Shown: piece after piece, positions 12,038-20,731 of the stretch
Position numbering within the stretch: position 1 is the stretch's first letter
Layout: every line of letters starts with the position of its first letter
NCBI GenBank assembly: GCA_019416265.1
Contig: DXXQ01000183.1
Span: 1 to 33,264, forward strand
DNA from: Clostridiales bacterium
GTDB taxonomy: Bacteria > Bacillota > Clostridia > Lachnospirales > Lachnospiraceae
Length of the DNA stretch: 33,264 nt
Direction: 5' to 3'
Notes under the pieces: generated by a model
Told to the model about the DNA's origin: nothing
Seen by the model: only the letters and a program-made list of their open reading frames with translations
Database searches by the model: none
Made by a program: the position numbers and the translations under genes

Positions 12038-13831
12038 TTATTCAATCGGCTCGAAATCTGCAGCCCCGTGCTTGCAGAGCGGGCATACGATATCATCCGG
12101 AAGAGTCTCTCCCTCATAAACCCATCCGCAGACTTTACATACGAAGCCTTTTTTGCCCTCTGTCTGAGGTTTCGGTTTTACGTTGCTGTGATAGTAGTTG
12201 TATGTCATGGTCTCTCTGTCATTCATAACACGAGCCTCTGTAACTGTACAGATGAACATACCGTGGGTATCAAGATCTACATACTGCTCTACTTTCAGGG
12301 ACATAAATGCATTGATATATTTCGGAAGGAATACAAGTCCGTTATCGGAGCGAAGTGTCTCCATTCCCACAAATTTATCTGCTGTACGTCCGCTCTGGAA
12401 ACCAAATCTCTGGAAGATCTCAAATGGAGCGTCTACAGAGAGGCAGTTTACATTCATAACACCAGTATTTTTGATCACATGGTGAGAGTAGTTTGCTTTG
12501 TTAATATTCACAGCAATACGGTTCGGATTATCAGTAAGCTGAGTTACTGTGTTTACAATAAGACCGTTATCCTTTGTTCCATCGTTAGAGGTTACTACAT
12601 ATAAACCGTATCCGATTTTAAAGAGAGCTGTCATATCGTTTTTGTTTGCTTTTTCCGGAGACTGTGCAACATACTCCTTGCAAAGCTCATCCGCCATAGC
12701 TTCCAGCTGATCCATGTTCTCGCTGCTTAAGGAGGACATAATCTTAACATTGTTGTTCAGCCAGCTGATTTTTTTGGATTTTTCAAACATTTCGCACATA
12801 ATCTTGCCGGCAAGAGGCGCCCAGGAGCCGTTCTCAATAAGACCGATGGTACGGTTCTGGAAATTACGCTCTGTCAGATGCTCGATAAATGTCTTCATAA
12901 ACGGATAGATATCTGCATTGTAGGTTGTGGTTGCAAGAACCAGCTTGCCGTAGCAGAATGCATCTGCAACTGCCTGGGACATATCCGTACGGGCAAGGTC
13001 ATGGACGATAACCTTCGGGCAGCCTTTTTCTCTCAGCTTGTTTGCAAGGACTTCCACTGCTTTTTTCGTATGTCCGTATACGGAAGTATAAGCGATCACA
13101 ACACCTTCTTTTTCTACTGCGTAAGAAGACCATGTGTTGTATTTGTCAAGGTAATAGCCCAGATTCTCTGTAAGAACCGGTCCGTGAAGAGGACAGATGA
13201 TCTGAATATCCAGTGTTGCAGCTGCTTTCAGAAGTCTCTGTACCTGTGCGCCGTATTTTCCTACGATGCCGATGAAGTAACGGCGGGACTCATCTTCCCA
13301 GTCTTCTTCCACATCAAGGGCTCCGAATTTACCGAAACCGTCTGCTGAGAACAGAACTTTATCTGTGCTGTCGTAAGTAACCATAACCTCTGGCCAGTGC
13401 ACCATCGGGGCAAAAACAAAATTCAGAACATGTTTTCCAAGAGACAGGCTTCCGCCATTCTCTACTTCCACTTTCTTTCCTTCCAGATCAAGATCACGGA
13501 AGAAATTCTGCATCATAACGAAGGTCTTCGCATTTGCTACAATCTTTGTATCCGGATAAACCTTGGAAAAATTATAGATATTTGCAGCATGGTCAGGCTC
13601 CATGTGCTGTACAACAAGATAATCCGGTTTCGCACCGTTTAAAGCCTTCTCTAAATTGTCCAGCCACTCATGGGTAAATCTGGCATCAACTGTATCCATA
13701 ACTGCGATTTTTTCATCCATAATCACATAAGAGTTGTAAGCCATGCCGTTCGGCACTACATACTGACCTTCAAAAAGGTCAACATCATGATCATTCACAC
13801 CTACGTAAAGAATGTCGTTTGTAATTTTCAT
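12038..13831 (-). CDS. Flavodiiron protein fused to flavin reductase and rubredoxin
   Basis: A 597-residue multidomain protein. Residues 1-240 are the metallo-beta-lactamase-like diiron domain with ligands H76, E78, D80, H81, H145, D164 and H216 all in place. About 244-390 is a flavodoxin domain (VIAYTSVYGHTKKAVEVL). About 410-550 is a flavin-reductase-like domain (IGYGLYVVTSNDG, NPNRIAVNINKANYSHH). The end is a rubredoxin with CKVCG and CPLCK iron ligands. Flavodiiron proteins reduce O2 to water or NO to N2O in anaerobes; the added domains would let one chain take electrons from NAD(P)H or rubredoxin partners. The start at 13831 has AGAGAGG upstream. It is a single-gene unit with promoter (13895-13923) and terminator. 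Confidence 0.93.
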   Translation of the reverse strand: MKITNDILYVGVNDHDVDLFEGQYVVPNGMAYNSYVIMDEKIAVMDTVDARFTHEWLDNLEKALNGAKPDYLVVQHMEPDHAANIYNFSKVYPDTKIVANAKTFVMMQNFFRDLDLEGKKVEVENGGSLSLGKHVLNFVFAPMVHWPEVMVTYDSTDKVLFSADGFGKFGALDVEEDWEDESRRYFIGIVGKYGAQVQRLLKAAATLDIQIICPLHGPVLTENLGYYLDKYNTWSSYAVEKEGVVIAYTSVYGHTKKAVEVLANKLREKGCPKVIVHDLARTDMSQAVADAFCYGKLVLATTTYNADIYPFMKTFIEHLTERNFQNRTIGLIENGSWAPLAGKIMCEMFEKSKKISWLNNNVKIMSSLSSENMDQLEAMADELCKEYVAQSPEKANKNDMTALFKIGYGLYVVTSNDGTKDNGLIVNTVTQLTDNPNRIAVNINKANYSHHVIKNTGVMNVNCLSVDAPFEIFQRFGFQSGRTADKFVGMETLRSDNGLVFLPKYINAFMSLKVEQYVDLDTHGMFICTVTEARVMNDRETMTYNYYHSNVKPKPQTEGKKGFVCKVCGWVYEGETLPDDIVCPLCKHGAADFEPIE

Positions 13832-13894
13832 TGCATTTGCCCTCTCTTTTATATAATATTTTTTACACATGCATTCTCTAAATCATTCCTGACT

Positions 13895-13923
13895 ATTTTA
13901 ATCCATTTTCCAGAAAATAGCAA
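13895..13923 (-). promoter_or_regulatory. Promoter of the flavodiiron gene
   Basis: On the minus strand TTGCTA (13923-13918) and TAAAAT (13900-13895) with a 17-base spacer, about 64 bases before the ATG. Confidence 0.5.
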
Positions 13924-13931
13924 GTGTTTTT

Positions 13932-14939
13932 TTATTCCCCAAATTCCTGTGCGCACTTCTTCAGCATTTCACGGATCGGAAGGTGGTACGGGCAGCGTGT
14001 TTCACACTCTCCGCACTCCACACAGGCAGACGCCTTCACTGCCAGAGAAGCATAACGGTCCCTCGCCCATTCTCCCAGGTCATATCTCTCCAGATAGCCT
14101 GCAAAAAGAAATACGCTCGGAATGTTGATCCCCACTGTACAGGGAGCACAGTAATTGCAGCGGCGGCAGAAATTTGAACCAAGCTGTTCCCGGATTTTCT
14201 CCACAGCCTTCTTCTCCTCTTCTGATAAAGGAGCTTTGTCAAGGCAGGCTTTCAGGTTCTGCTCCAGCTCCTTCTCCTCTGCCATTCCCGGGATCACCAC
14301 AGTTACATTCTCATTTGCACAAATATAACGCAGGGCCAGAGAAGCATCCTCGATGGCTCCCCCTGCAAGAGGCTTCATGGCGATAAAGCCGATGTTCTTT
14401 TCTTTGCATCCTGCGATTAGTTTTTCTCCCTGGCTCTCCACAATATTATATGGAAACATAATGGTTTCTACCCAGTCAAGCTCCAGCGCTTTTTCAAAAA
14501 CAGCCGCTGAGTGTGCCGTAAGACCGATATGACCGATTTTACCTGCTGCCTGAGCCTCTTTCAGGGCTTCCAGGGCTCCGCCCTCACCCATCACCTGCTC
14601 CAGCTGTTCCATGCTGGGATTGTGAACCTGATAGAGATCAATATGATCGGTGCGAAGGTTTCCAAGACTCTTCTCAATGTCTGCAGCCATGGCGTCCTTT
14701 GTTCTTGCCATGCTTTTGGTTGCAAGGACAAAGCGGTCCCTGATTCCCTCCAGAGCATAGCCCAGATATTCCTCACTGACTGTATAGCCTCTTGCCGTGT
14801 CAATATAATTCACTCCGGCATCTGCCATTTTATGAATCAGTTCCTTCGTTCCCTGGGCGTCAATTCTCTGGATAGGAATTCCGCCGAATCCCATACGCGA
14901 AATCTTCAGGCCTGTTTTCCCCAATGTCACGTAATCCAT
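13932..14939 (-). CDS. Aldo/keto reductase with C-terminal double [4Fe-4S] ferredoxin domain
   Basis: A 335-residue protein. The TIM-barrel aldo/keto reductase part has the expected tetrad D47, Y52, K75 and H106 (NYIDTARGY, LATKSM, YQVHNP). The C-terminal ~80 residues carry two Cys clusters, C258-C261-C264-C267 (CRRCNYCAPC) and C306-C309-C312-C316 (CVECGECETRC), the latter followed by the usual Pro. This type is common in anaerobic Firmicutes; electrons probably pass through Fe-S clusters to a carbonyl substrate, which is not known. GGAGG lies before the ATG at 14939. Confidence 0.92.
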   Translation of the reverse strand: MDYVTLGKTGLKISRMGFGGIPIQRIDAQGTKELIHKMADAGVNYIDTARGYTVSEEYLGYALEGIRDRFVLATKSMARTKDAMAADIEKSLGNLRTDHIDLYQVHNPSMEQLEQVMGEGGALEALKEAQAAGKIGHIGLTAHSAAVFEKALELDWVETIMFPYNIVESQGEKLIAGCKEKNIGFIAMKPLAGGAIEDASLALRYICANENVTVVIPGMAEEKELEQNLKACLDKAPLSEEEKKAVEKIREQLGSNFCRRCNYCAPCTVGINIPSVFLFAGYLERYDLGEWARDRYASLAVKASACVECGECETRCPYHLPIREMLKKCAQEFGE

Positions 14940-15014
14940 ATCTCATCCTCCTGGTCATTGATTTGGGACTGCTCCGGCAGAGTCTTGCCGGAAGCATTTA
15001 TCCCAGACTGAGAT

Positions 15015-15042
15015 AAAAGCCCGCAAACAAATGTCTGCGGGC
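15015..15042 (-). terminator. Terminator of the gltA-to-efp operon
   Basis: On the minus strand the stem GCCCGCA...TGCGGGC (15042-15019), with an inner ACA/TGT pair, is followed by TTTT, 70 bases after the EF-P stop. Confidence 0.85.
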
Positions 15043-15112
15043 CCCTGCTTACGAAAGCAATCTCCGTTACCGCCCACTCCGTTCACAGCAGTGCCGGGGT
15101 GAACCATAACCA

Positions 15113-15670
15113 TTATACTCTAGAGAGATATTCTCCTGTTCTTGTATCAATTTTCAGTTTATCTCCCTGGTTTACGAACAGCGGAACCTGTACCTGAGCA
15201 CCAGTCTCAACAGTTGCCGGTTTCGTAGCGCCCTGAGCAGTGTTTCCTGCAAAGCCAGGCTCTGTCTCAGTAACCTCAAGCTCTACGAACAGAGGCGGCT
15301 CGATTGCGAAAACGTTGCCGTTATGAGAACAGATCTTAACCATTTCATTCTCTTTAACAAATTTCAGAGAATCTCCAACCTGATCTGCAGTAAGACCAAC
15401 CTGGTCATATGTCTCTACATTCATGAAGTAGTATAAATCGCCATCGTTATACAGATACTGCATATCAACGCGCTCAATACGAGCTGCCGGGAATTTCTCA
15501 GTAGGACGGAAAGATTTCTCTAACACTGATCCTGTAATGATGTTTTTGTATTTTGTTCTTACGAAGGCAGCGCCTTTACCAGGTTTAACATGCTGGAATT
15601 CAACAATCTGACATACGTTGCCGTCAATTTCAAGTGTGATACCGTTTTTGAAATCACCTGCTGAAATCAT
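15113..15670 (-). CDS. efp: Elongation factor P
   Basis: A 185-residue protein of normal length with the three OB-type domains. The domain I loop reads KPGKGAAF, giving K32 at the tip, the residue that is modified in many bacteria. EF-P enters the ribosome at stalled polyproline stretches and promotes peptide-bond formation. The end, KIDTRTGEYLSRV, matches the conserved C-terminal motif. AGGAGG precedes the ATG. It is the last gene before the strong terminator at 15015-15042 and follows shikimate kinase by 69 bases. Confidence 0.97.
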   Translation of the reverse strand: MISAGDFKNGITLEIDGNVCQIVEFQHVKPGKGAAFVRTKYKNIITGSVLEKSFRPTEKFPAARIERVDMQYLYNDGDLYYFMNVETYDQVGLTADQVGDSLKFVKENEMVKICSHNGNVFAIEPPLFVELEVTETEPGFAGNTAQGATKPATVETGAQVQVPLFVNQGDKLKIDTRTGEYLSRV

Positions 15671-15739
15671 AATTATATTTCCTCCTTAATTGTACACTTC
15701 ACTACGAACCATTTTATAATAACTGAAGCTTTTTTTCAA

Positions 15740-16261
15740 CTATTTTTTTACAATAGGGCTTAATTTTTCTTCCAGTTCCTCGATCAGGGCGTCAAATGTC
15801 TTATCACCCGTGATAATTTCTATGTCCGCGTATTTGGAATATACCGGATCTCTCTGTTTCAGAAGCTTCTTGATCTTCTCGTCTCTGTCGTCCCCGTCGA
15901 TCAGCGGATTTCCGCCGGAATTCTCCAGACGCTTCTTCAGAGTTGCAAAGGAACCCTTCAGATAAACAACGGTTCCAAGCTTCCTGATATACTTGTCGTT
16001 CTGCTCCTGCATGGGGATTCCCGCTCCCAGAGAGATAATTTTCTGCTCCGGATCGTCGATCAGAGCCTTCACGACCGTTGTCTCAAGAGCACGGTAAAAA
16101 GGCTCTCCGAATCTGTCAAAAATTTCTTTCACAGACAGGTTCATCCTTTTTACGATCACCTTGTCAACATCAATAAACGGAATATTCAGATCCTTGGACA
16201 ATCTCTTGCCTACGCGTGTCTTACCAGAACCCATAAACCCTATAATTACAATATGGCTCAT
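15740..16261 (-). CDS. aroK: Shikimate kinase
   Basis: A 173-residue P-loop kinase that phosphorylates shikimate in aromatic amino-acid synthesis. The Walker A motif is GFMGSGKT (8-15), the substrate Asp is D33 in DVD, the substrate Arg is R57, and a glycine loop SLGAGIP lies at 78-84. An adenine/lid Arg is R137 in RDPVY. The LID usually contains an Arg-Pro-Leu motif but reads GGNPLI (116-121) here, with Asn in place of Arg. The start overlaps the YqeG stop as ATGA, showing translational coupling. Confidence 0.92.
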   Translation of the reverse strand: MSHIVIIGFMGSGKTRVGKRLSKDLNIPFIDVDKVIVKRMNLSVKEIFDRFGEPFYRALETTVVKALIDDPEQKIISLGAGIPMQEQNDKYIRKLGTVVYLKGSFATLKKRLENSGGNPLIDGDDRDEKIKKLLKQRDPVYSKYADIEIITGDKTFDALIEELEEKLSPIVKK

Positions 16262-16767
16262 AAATTCCCCTCCTCTTTATCTTTACGGTAAAAATATAAT
16301 ACAATCCTCTCCAGATACCGTTTCAGAACGATCTGGATCTCCTCTTTCGGATGAATGGGCTTCACAAGGATATTTCGGATCCCTGCCCGTTTCGCTCCGT
16401 AAATGTCGGTAAAAAGCTGATCACCAATGAAAATTGTATTTCCGGTATCCGTACCCAGCATTTCCATAGCCTTTCTGTAATTTTTCACAGAGGGCTTATG
16501 TGCATTTTCGATAAACTGCTCTCCGATCACATCATTAAAAGAAGAAACTCTCTCAATCTGGTTGTTTGATAAAAAGCAGCTTTTAAAGCCCAGCTCTTTC
16601 AGATGGGCAAACAGAGCGCAGGCGCGCTCATCCGCAGGGGCTCCGTGGGGAACCAGCGTATTGTCTATGTCAAAAAGCAGTCCCCGGTAGCCCTCAGCGT
16701 ACAGTTTGTCAAAATCAATCTCATAAGTCGAATCCAGATATTCATCCGGAAAAAAACATTTAAACAT
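16258..16767 (-). CDS. yqeG: YqeG-family HAD-IIIA phosphatase
   Basis: A 169-residue HAD-superfamily protein opening MFKCFFPDEYLDSTYEIDFD, the typical YqeG start, with motif I LLFDIDNTLVPH, motif II SNN, and motif III/IV IFIGDQLFTDI. YqeG proteins are Firmicutes phosphatases related to phosphatidylglycerophosphate phosphatases of the Gep4/PGPMT type, so a role in phospholipid synthesis is possible. ATG 16767 matches family length and has AAGGA upstream; the GTG at 16809 has no ribosome site. Downstream it overlaps aroK by four bases. Confidence 0.9.
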   Translation of the reverse strand: MFKCFFPDEYLDSTYEIDFDKLYAEGYRGLLFDIDNTLVPHGAPADERACALFAHLKELGFKSCFLSNNQIERVSSFNDVIGEQFIENAHKPSVKNYRKAMEMLGTDTGNTIFIGDQLFTDIYGAKRAGIRNILVKPIHPKEEIQIVLKRYLERIVLYFYRKDKEEGNL

Positions 16768-16824
16768 CCCTGGTTTTCCTTTGTTCCTTTTTTTCTTCCT
16801 GTTTTTCACAGGACGGAGGCTGTA

Positions 16825-17685
16825 TCAGGACTTGAGATAAGTCCAAAGCTCGTCAAGCCTTTCTTCCATCAGGCTGTATCCCTCCTGATAAAAAGCAGTG
16901 AGAGCCTCCTTGCTCTGCTCTGTTCTGGATATAGGCTTCGATACCGGTCTGATCACAAAAATATGCCCTTCTCTCTCCCACTTTTCCACCAGATCCAGAG
17001 TCCGGTTGTAAACCTTATATCTGTTCAGGAGGCTTCTGGTAAGATTCGGATATTTTTTAAAGGCCGCGCTGTAAAAGGCTGCGCTTTTCCCGGGCTTTGT
17101 TTTGCGATATCCCAGATTTCTGGTAAGCACTACCACATCCTTCTTATATCCAAGCTTCATTGCATGAAAAAGGGGGATGGAATCCGATACCCCGCCGTCA
17201 AGATAGGGACGCCCGTCCAGCATGACCATGGGACAGGCTGCTGGAATACTGGATGAGGCGCGGCAGATTCTCATCAGGCGCTCCGCGTCCTTTTTTTCTT
17301 CCATGTATCTGGCTTTTCCGGTAAGGCAGTCTGTCACCACCAGCTGGCAGCGGATATCCGACTGAAAGAAAGTATCAAAGTCAAAAGGGAAGATTTCTTT
17401 CGGAAAGCGGTCAAAGATCATATCCATGTCAAACAGGCTCTTGTTGCGGATCGTCTGTCCCAGGCTGATATACCGGTTTTCCTTATCCTCCAGAATCATA
17501 CACTTCTTCGTTCTTCCCGGCTGCCAGGACACATAGTCCACAGCGTTGCAGGCCCCTGCGGAAACCCCTGCAACATAGGGGAATTTTATCTGGTGTTCCA
17601 TCAGGCAGTCCAGGACGCCGGAGGTAAAGACTCCCCGGTTCCCGCCGCCCTCCAGTATCAGAGCTGTTCCATTTGCATCTGTCAT
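16825..17685 (-). CDS. Patatin-like phospholipase (RssA/YjjU type)
   Basis: A 286-residue patatin-family lipid hydrolase. The oxyanion loop is GGGNRG (13-18), the nucleophile S42 is in GVSAG, and the catalytic Asp D163 is in YLDGG. Ser-Asp dyad and order are complete, so the enzyme should be active on phospholipid or acyl-ester bonds; the natural substrate is unknown. The ATG at 17685 has AAGGGA upstream; a GTG at 17709 lacks a site. It lies 30 bases after citrate synthase and 57 before yqeG, apparently in one transcript; the pairing with YqeG suggests membrane-lipid turnover. Confidence 0.9.
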   Translation of the reverse strand: MTDANGTALILEGGGNRGVFTSGVLDCLMEHQIKFPYVAGVSAGACNAVDYVSWQPGRTKKCMILEDKENRYISLGQTIRNKSLFDMDMIFDRFPKEIFPFDFDTFFQSDIRCQLVVTDCLTGKARYMEEKKDAERLMRICRASSSIPAACPMVMLDGRPYLDGGVSDSIPLFHAMKLGYKKDVVVLTRNLGYRKTKPGKSAAFYSAAFKKYPNLTRSLLNRYKVYNRTLDLVEKWEREGHIFVIRPVSKPISRTEQSKEALTAFYQEGYSLMEERLDELWTYLKS

Positions 17686-17715
17686 TTTCACCGTTCCCTT
17701 CTCATCCACTGTCGT

Positions 17716-19080
17716 TTATTTACGCTCATGAAGCGGTACATATTCTGCCTCCGGAAGTACCGTCTTATAGGCAGGACGGATAATCTTATCCGTATTGATC
17801 AGCTCTTCCATACGGTGTGCGCTCCAGCCCACAATACGGGCAACTGCGAACATCGGCGTATAGAGCTCCAGAGGAAGATCCAGCATACTGTAAACAAAGC
17901 CGCTGTAGAAGTCCACGTTTGCGCTGACTCCCTTATACATCCGGCGCTCCTCGGCGATCACTTCCGGAGCCAGACGCTCTACCATTGCATAGAGGTTATA
18001 ATCCTTCATCCTGCCTTTTTCTTTGGCAAGCTTTTCTACGAAGCCCTTCAGGACTTCCGCACGGGGATCTGAAACGGAATAGATCGCATGTCCCATACCA
18101 TAGATCAGGCCCCTTCTGTCAAAGGCTTCTTTATGGAGGAGTTTCTTCAGGTAAGCTCTTACCTCGTCCTCATCCGTCCAGTCCTTAACCTCTTTCTTCA
18201 TGTCCTTGAACATGCTGACAACCTTGATATTAGCGCCGCCGTGCTTCGGGCCTTTCAGGGAGCCCAGAGCTGCCGCGATGGCAGAATATGTATCTGTTCC
18301 TGAGGAAGATACCACATGGGTTGTAAAGGTGGAGTTGTTACCGCCGCCGTGCTCCATATGGAGGATCAGGGCAATGTCAAGGATTTTTGCCTCAAGCTCC
18401 GTATACTTCTTATCCGGTCTTAAGATTCTCAGAATATTTTCCGCTGTGGAAAGTCCCTTCTGCGGAAGGTGGATATAGAGACTCTTTCCCTTCACATAAT
18501 GGTTGTACGCCTGATATCCGTAAACGGACAGAAGCGGAAATACACTGATCAGGTTCAGGCACTGTCTCATAACATTCGGAAGAGAAATATCATCCGGATT
18601 GTCGTCATAGGAATAAAGTGTAAGCACACTTCTTGCCAGCGCGTTCATGATATCCTTGCTTGGCGCCTTCATCACAACGTCACGCACAAAGTTCGTAGGC
18701 AGGGATCTCTGGTTACAGAGTATCGTGCTGAACGCCTTAAGCTGCTCCTCATTTGGAAGTACACCGAACAGAAGAAGATATGCAACCTCTTCAAATCCGA
18801 ATCTGCCGTCCATGAGAAATCCTTTCGTCAGATCCTTGATGTTATATCCCCTGTAATAAAGGCTGCCTGCGCAGGGAACCTCTTTCCCGTCCTCGATCTT
18901 GGTGGCCTTTACATTAGAAATCTGCGTCAGTCCGGCGAGTACGCCCTTGCCGTTTACGTCGCGGAGTCCTCTTTTTACATCATATTTTGCATACAGGGAG
19001 AGATCGAGACTGCTGTGCTCCTTACAGATCTCTGTAAGCTGTTCTACCTGCGGTGTTACCTTTGTTTTAAATCCTGCCAT
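17716..19080 (-). CDS. gltA: Citrate synthase (clostridial type)
   Basis: A 454-residue citrate/2-methylcitrate synthase-family enzyme, condensing oxaloacetate and acetyl-CoA. Active-site regions are visible: MEHGGGNNSTF, GPKHGGAN, the catalytic His in GLIYGMGHAIYSV, and NVDFYSGFVYSMLDLP with the catalytic Asp. It is longer than short type II citrate synthases because of an N-terminal extension of about 40 residues, typical of Lachnospiraceae. AGGGG precedes the ATG. It starts the probable operon gltA-patatin-yqeG-aroK-efp. The nearby glutamate dehydrogenase and aminotransferase suggest that its product feeds 2-oxoglutarate and glutamate. Confidence 0.93.
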   Translation of the reverse strand: MAGFKTKVTPQVEQLTEICKEHSSLDLSLYAKYDVKRGLRDVNGKGVLAGLTQISNVKATKIEDGKEVPCAGSLYYRGYNIKDLTKGFLMDGRFGFEEVAYLLLFGVLPNEEQLKAFSTILCNQRSLPTNFVRDVVMKAPSKDIMNALARSVLTLYSYDDNPDDISLPNVMRQCLNLISVFPLLSVYGYQAYNHYVKGKSLYIHLPQKGLSTAENILRILRPDKKYTELEAKILDIALILHMEHGGGNNSTFTTHVVSSSGTDTYSAIAAALGSLKGPKHGGANIKVVSMFKDMKKEVKDWTDEDEVRAYLKKLLHKEAFDRRGLIYGMGHAIYSVSDPRAEVLKGFVEKLAKEKGRMKDYNLYAMVERLAPEVIAEERRMYKGVSANVDFYSGFVYSMLDLPLELYTPMFAVARIVGWSAHRMEELINTDKIIRPAYKTVLPEAEYVPLHERK

Positions 19081-19227
19081 ATGTTTGTTTCCCCTTTCAA
19101 ATTTTAATTCCCCTCAGTTTAACCAGTAAGATTTCCTCCTTCATTTTCTGACCATAACTGTTTCTGCCTGTAACTGTTCTGTAGATTTTCAGTTATCTTG
19201 GATCATATTTTCTACCACATTATAGTT

Positions 19228-19257
19228 ATTATAGCATTATCTGCCTTTTTTTGTCCA
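19228..19257 (-). promoter_or_regulatory. Promoter of the citrate synthase operon
   Basis: On the minus strand TGGACA (19257-19252) and TATAAT (19233-19228) with an 18-base spacer; a second TATAAT lies at 19224-19219. The leader is about 140 bases and ends with a ribosome site; no riboswitch was recognised in it. Confidence 0.5.
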
Positions 19258-19269
19258 GAACAGAAAATT

Positions 19270-20487
19270 TTATTTCTGTTTGTATGTACTCAGGAAGTCT
19301 CCCAGCTTGCCAATGGCTTTCTCCAGCTGGCGCACATTGGGGAGATATACCACGCGGAAGTGATCCGGCTGTCCCCAGTTAAAGCCCTTGCCCGGCACAA
19401 GGAGCACCTGCTTCTCGTGAAGGAAATCAAGAGCAAACTGCTCGTCATCCACAATGTTGAACTTCTCCACATCGATCTTGGGGAAGATGTAGAACGCAGC
19501 CTTCGGCTTCACTGCCGTGATTCCCGGGATATCCGTAAGCGCCTTGTACACATAGTCTCTCTGCTCATAGATACGACCACCGGGAACAATGTATTCGTTG
19601 ACACTCTGGTATCCCCCAAGAGCCGTCTGGACGATGGACTGTGCCGGCACGTTGGAACAGAGACGCATGGAGGACAGCATATTGATTCCCTCGATATAGC
19701 CCCTGGCCTTATTTTTTGCACCGCTTAAGATCATCCAGCCAATACGGAAGCCTGCGATCATGTGGGATTTGGAAAGTCCGGAAAATGTTACGCAGAACAC
19801 ATCCGGAGCCATGGAGGCGATGGAGGTATGCTGATAACCGTCCATAACCAGCCTGTCGTAAATCTCATCGGAGAAAATAATAAGCTCATGCTCCCTTGCG
19901 ATCTGTACGATCTGTTCCAGAATCTCCTTCGGATATACCGCTCCCGTAGGATTGTTGGGGTTGATGATTACGATCGCCTTGGTCCTGTCTGTGATCTTAC
20001 TGCGAATGTCCTCAATGTCAGGATACCACTCCGACTGCTCGTCGCAGATATAGTGGACGACCTTTCCCCCTGCCAGCGTAGCCGTGGCAGTCCACAGAGG
20101 GTAATCCGGAGATGGGATAAGAATTTCGTCCCCGTTGTTTAAAAGCGCCTGCATACAAAGATTGATCAGCTCGCTGACTCCGTTTCCCGTATAAATATCG
20201 TTCATGGTCACATTGGGAATGCCGCGAAGCTGGGAATACTGCATAATGGCCTTACGCGCAGAAAAAATCCCCTTGGAATCTGAATATCCCTGGGAAGTAC
20301 GCACATTGCTGAGCATATCCAGGATCACCTCCTGGGGTGCGGAAAAGCCGAAGGGATAGGGATTTCCGATATTCAGCTTCAGGATCTCCATCCCGTCCTC
20401 TTCCATACGGTGCGCCTCATCTACAACCGGGCCTCGAACATCATATAACACATTATCAAGTTTTGAAGATTTTTCAAATTTTCTCAT
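19270..20487 (-). CDS. alaA: AlaA-like glutamate-pyruvate aminotransferase
   Basis: A 405-residue fold-type I PLP aminotransferase, the same length as AlaA. The PLP region contains GYSDSKGIFSARKAI, the aldimine-pairing NPNNPTGAVYP, DEIYDRL, and the Schiff-base Lys in TFSGLSKSHMIAGFRIGW, with the substrate Arg in HFRVVYLP. AlaA-type enzymes exchange amino groups between glutamate and pyruvate; other specificities in this family cannot be excluded. The start at 20487 has AAGGAGAG upstream; a Met at 20526 has none. The gene is divergent from glutamate dehydrogenase, whose product supplies its amino donor. Confidence 0.87.
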   Translation of the reverse strand: MRKFEKSSKLDNVLYDVRGPVVDEAHRMEEDGMEILKLNIGNPYPFGFSAPQEVILDMLSNVRTSQGYSDSKGIFSARKAIMQYSQLRGIPNVTMNDIYTGNGVSELINLCMQALLNNGDEILIPSPDYPLWTATATLAGGKVVHYICDEQSEWYPDIEDIRSKITDRTKAIVIINPNNPTGAVYPKEILEQIVQIAREHELIIFSDEIYDRLVMDGYQHTSIASMAPDVFCVTFSGLSKSHMIAGFRIGWMILSGAKNKARGYIEGINMLSSMRLCSNVPAQSIVQTALGGYQSVNEYIVPGGRIYEQRDYVYKALTDIPGITAVKPKAAFYIFPKIDVEKFNIVDDEQFALDFLHEKQVLLVPGKGFNWGQPDHFRVVYLPNVRQLEKAIGKLGDFLSTYKQK

Positions 20488-20683
20488 AATTCTCTCCTTT
20501 TCCGCCCTTGGTAAGCAACTGTTCATACACCAGCTGCATTTTCAATCTATAAACAGTTTTATTAATTCCCATTATAATCTCACATTTGGCAAATTTTCGC
20601 AAGTAGTTCCTGGGCATTTTTTATGGCCAAATTATTTTTCAAAAAAATTTCATATCACTCTTTTCTTTTTTAACACTTTAGTG

Positions 20684-20689
20684 TATAAT
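20684..20689 (+). promoter_or_regulatory. Minus-10 of gdhA in the alaA-gdhA divergent spacer
   Basis: TATAAT lies 42 bases before the gdhA ATG; the matching -35 region is T-rich and poor, which suggests activator dependence or a different upstream element. The -10 is preceded by ACACTTTAGTGT, an imperfect palindrome that could bind a regulator. Nothing else was seen in the 244-base divergent spacer (20488-20731). Confidence 0.4.
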
Positions 20690-20731
20690 AACGTCGTCTA
20701 AAACAAAAACGATGGACGAGGAGGAAATATT

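Noticed and set aside
19086..19133. Mini-ORF (MKEEILLVKL...) in the leader of citrate synthase as a possible leader peptide
   Set aside because: No ribosome site precedes it and no codon run or alternative hairpin pair suggests attenuation; the GGAGG is inside the ORF.
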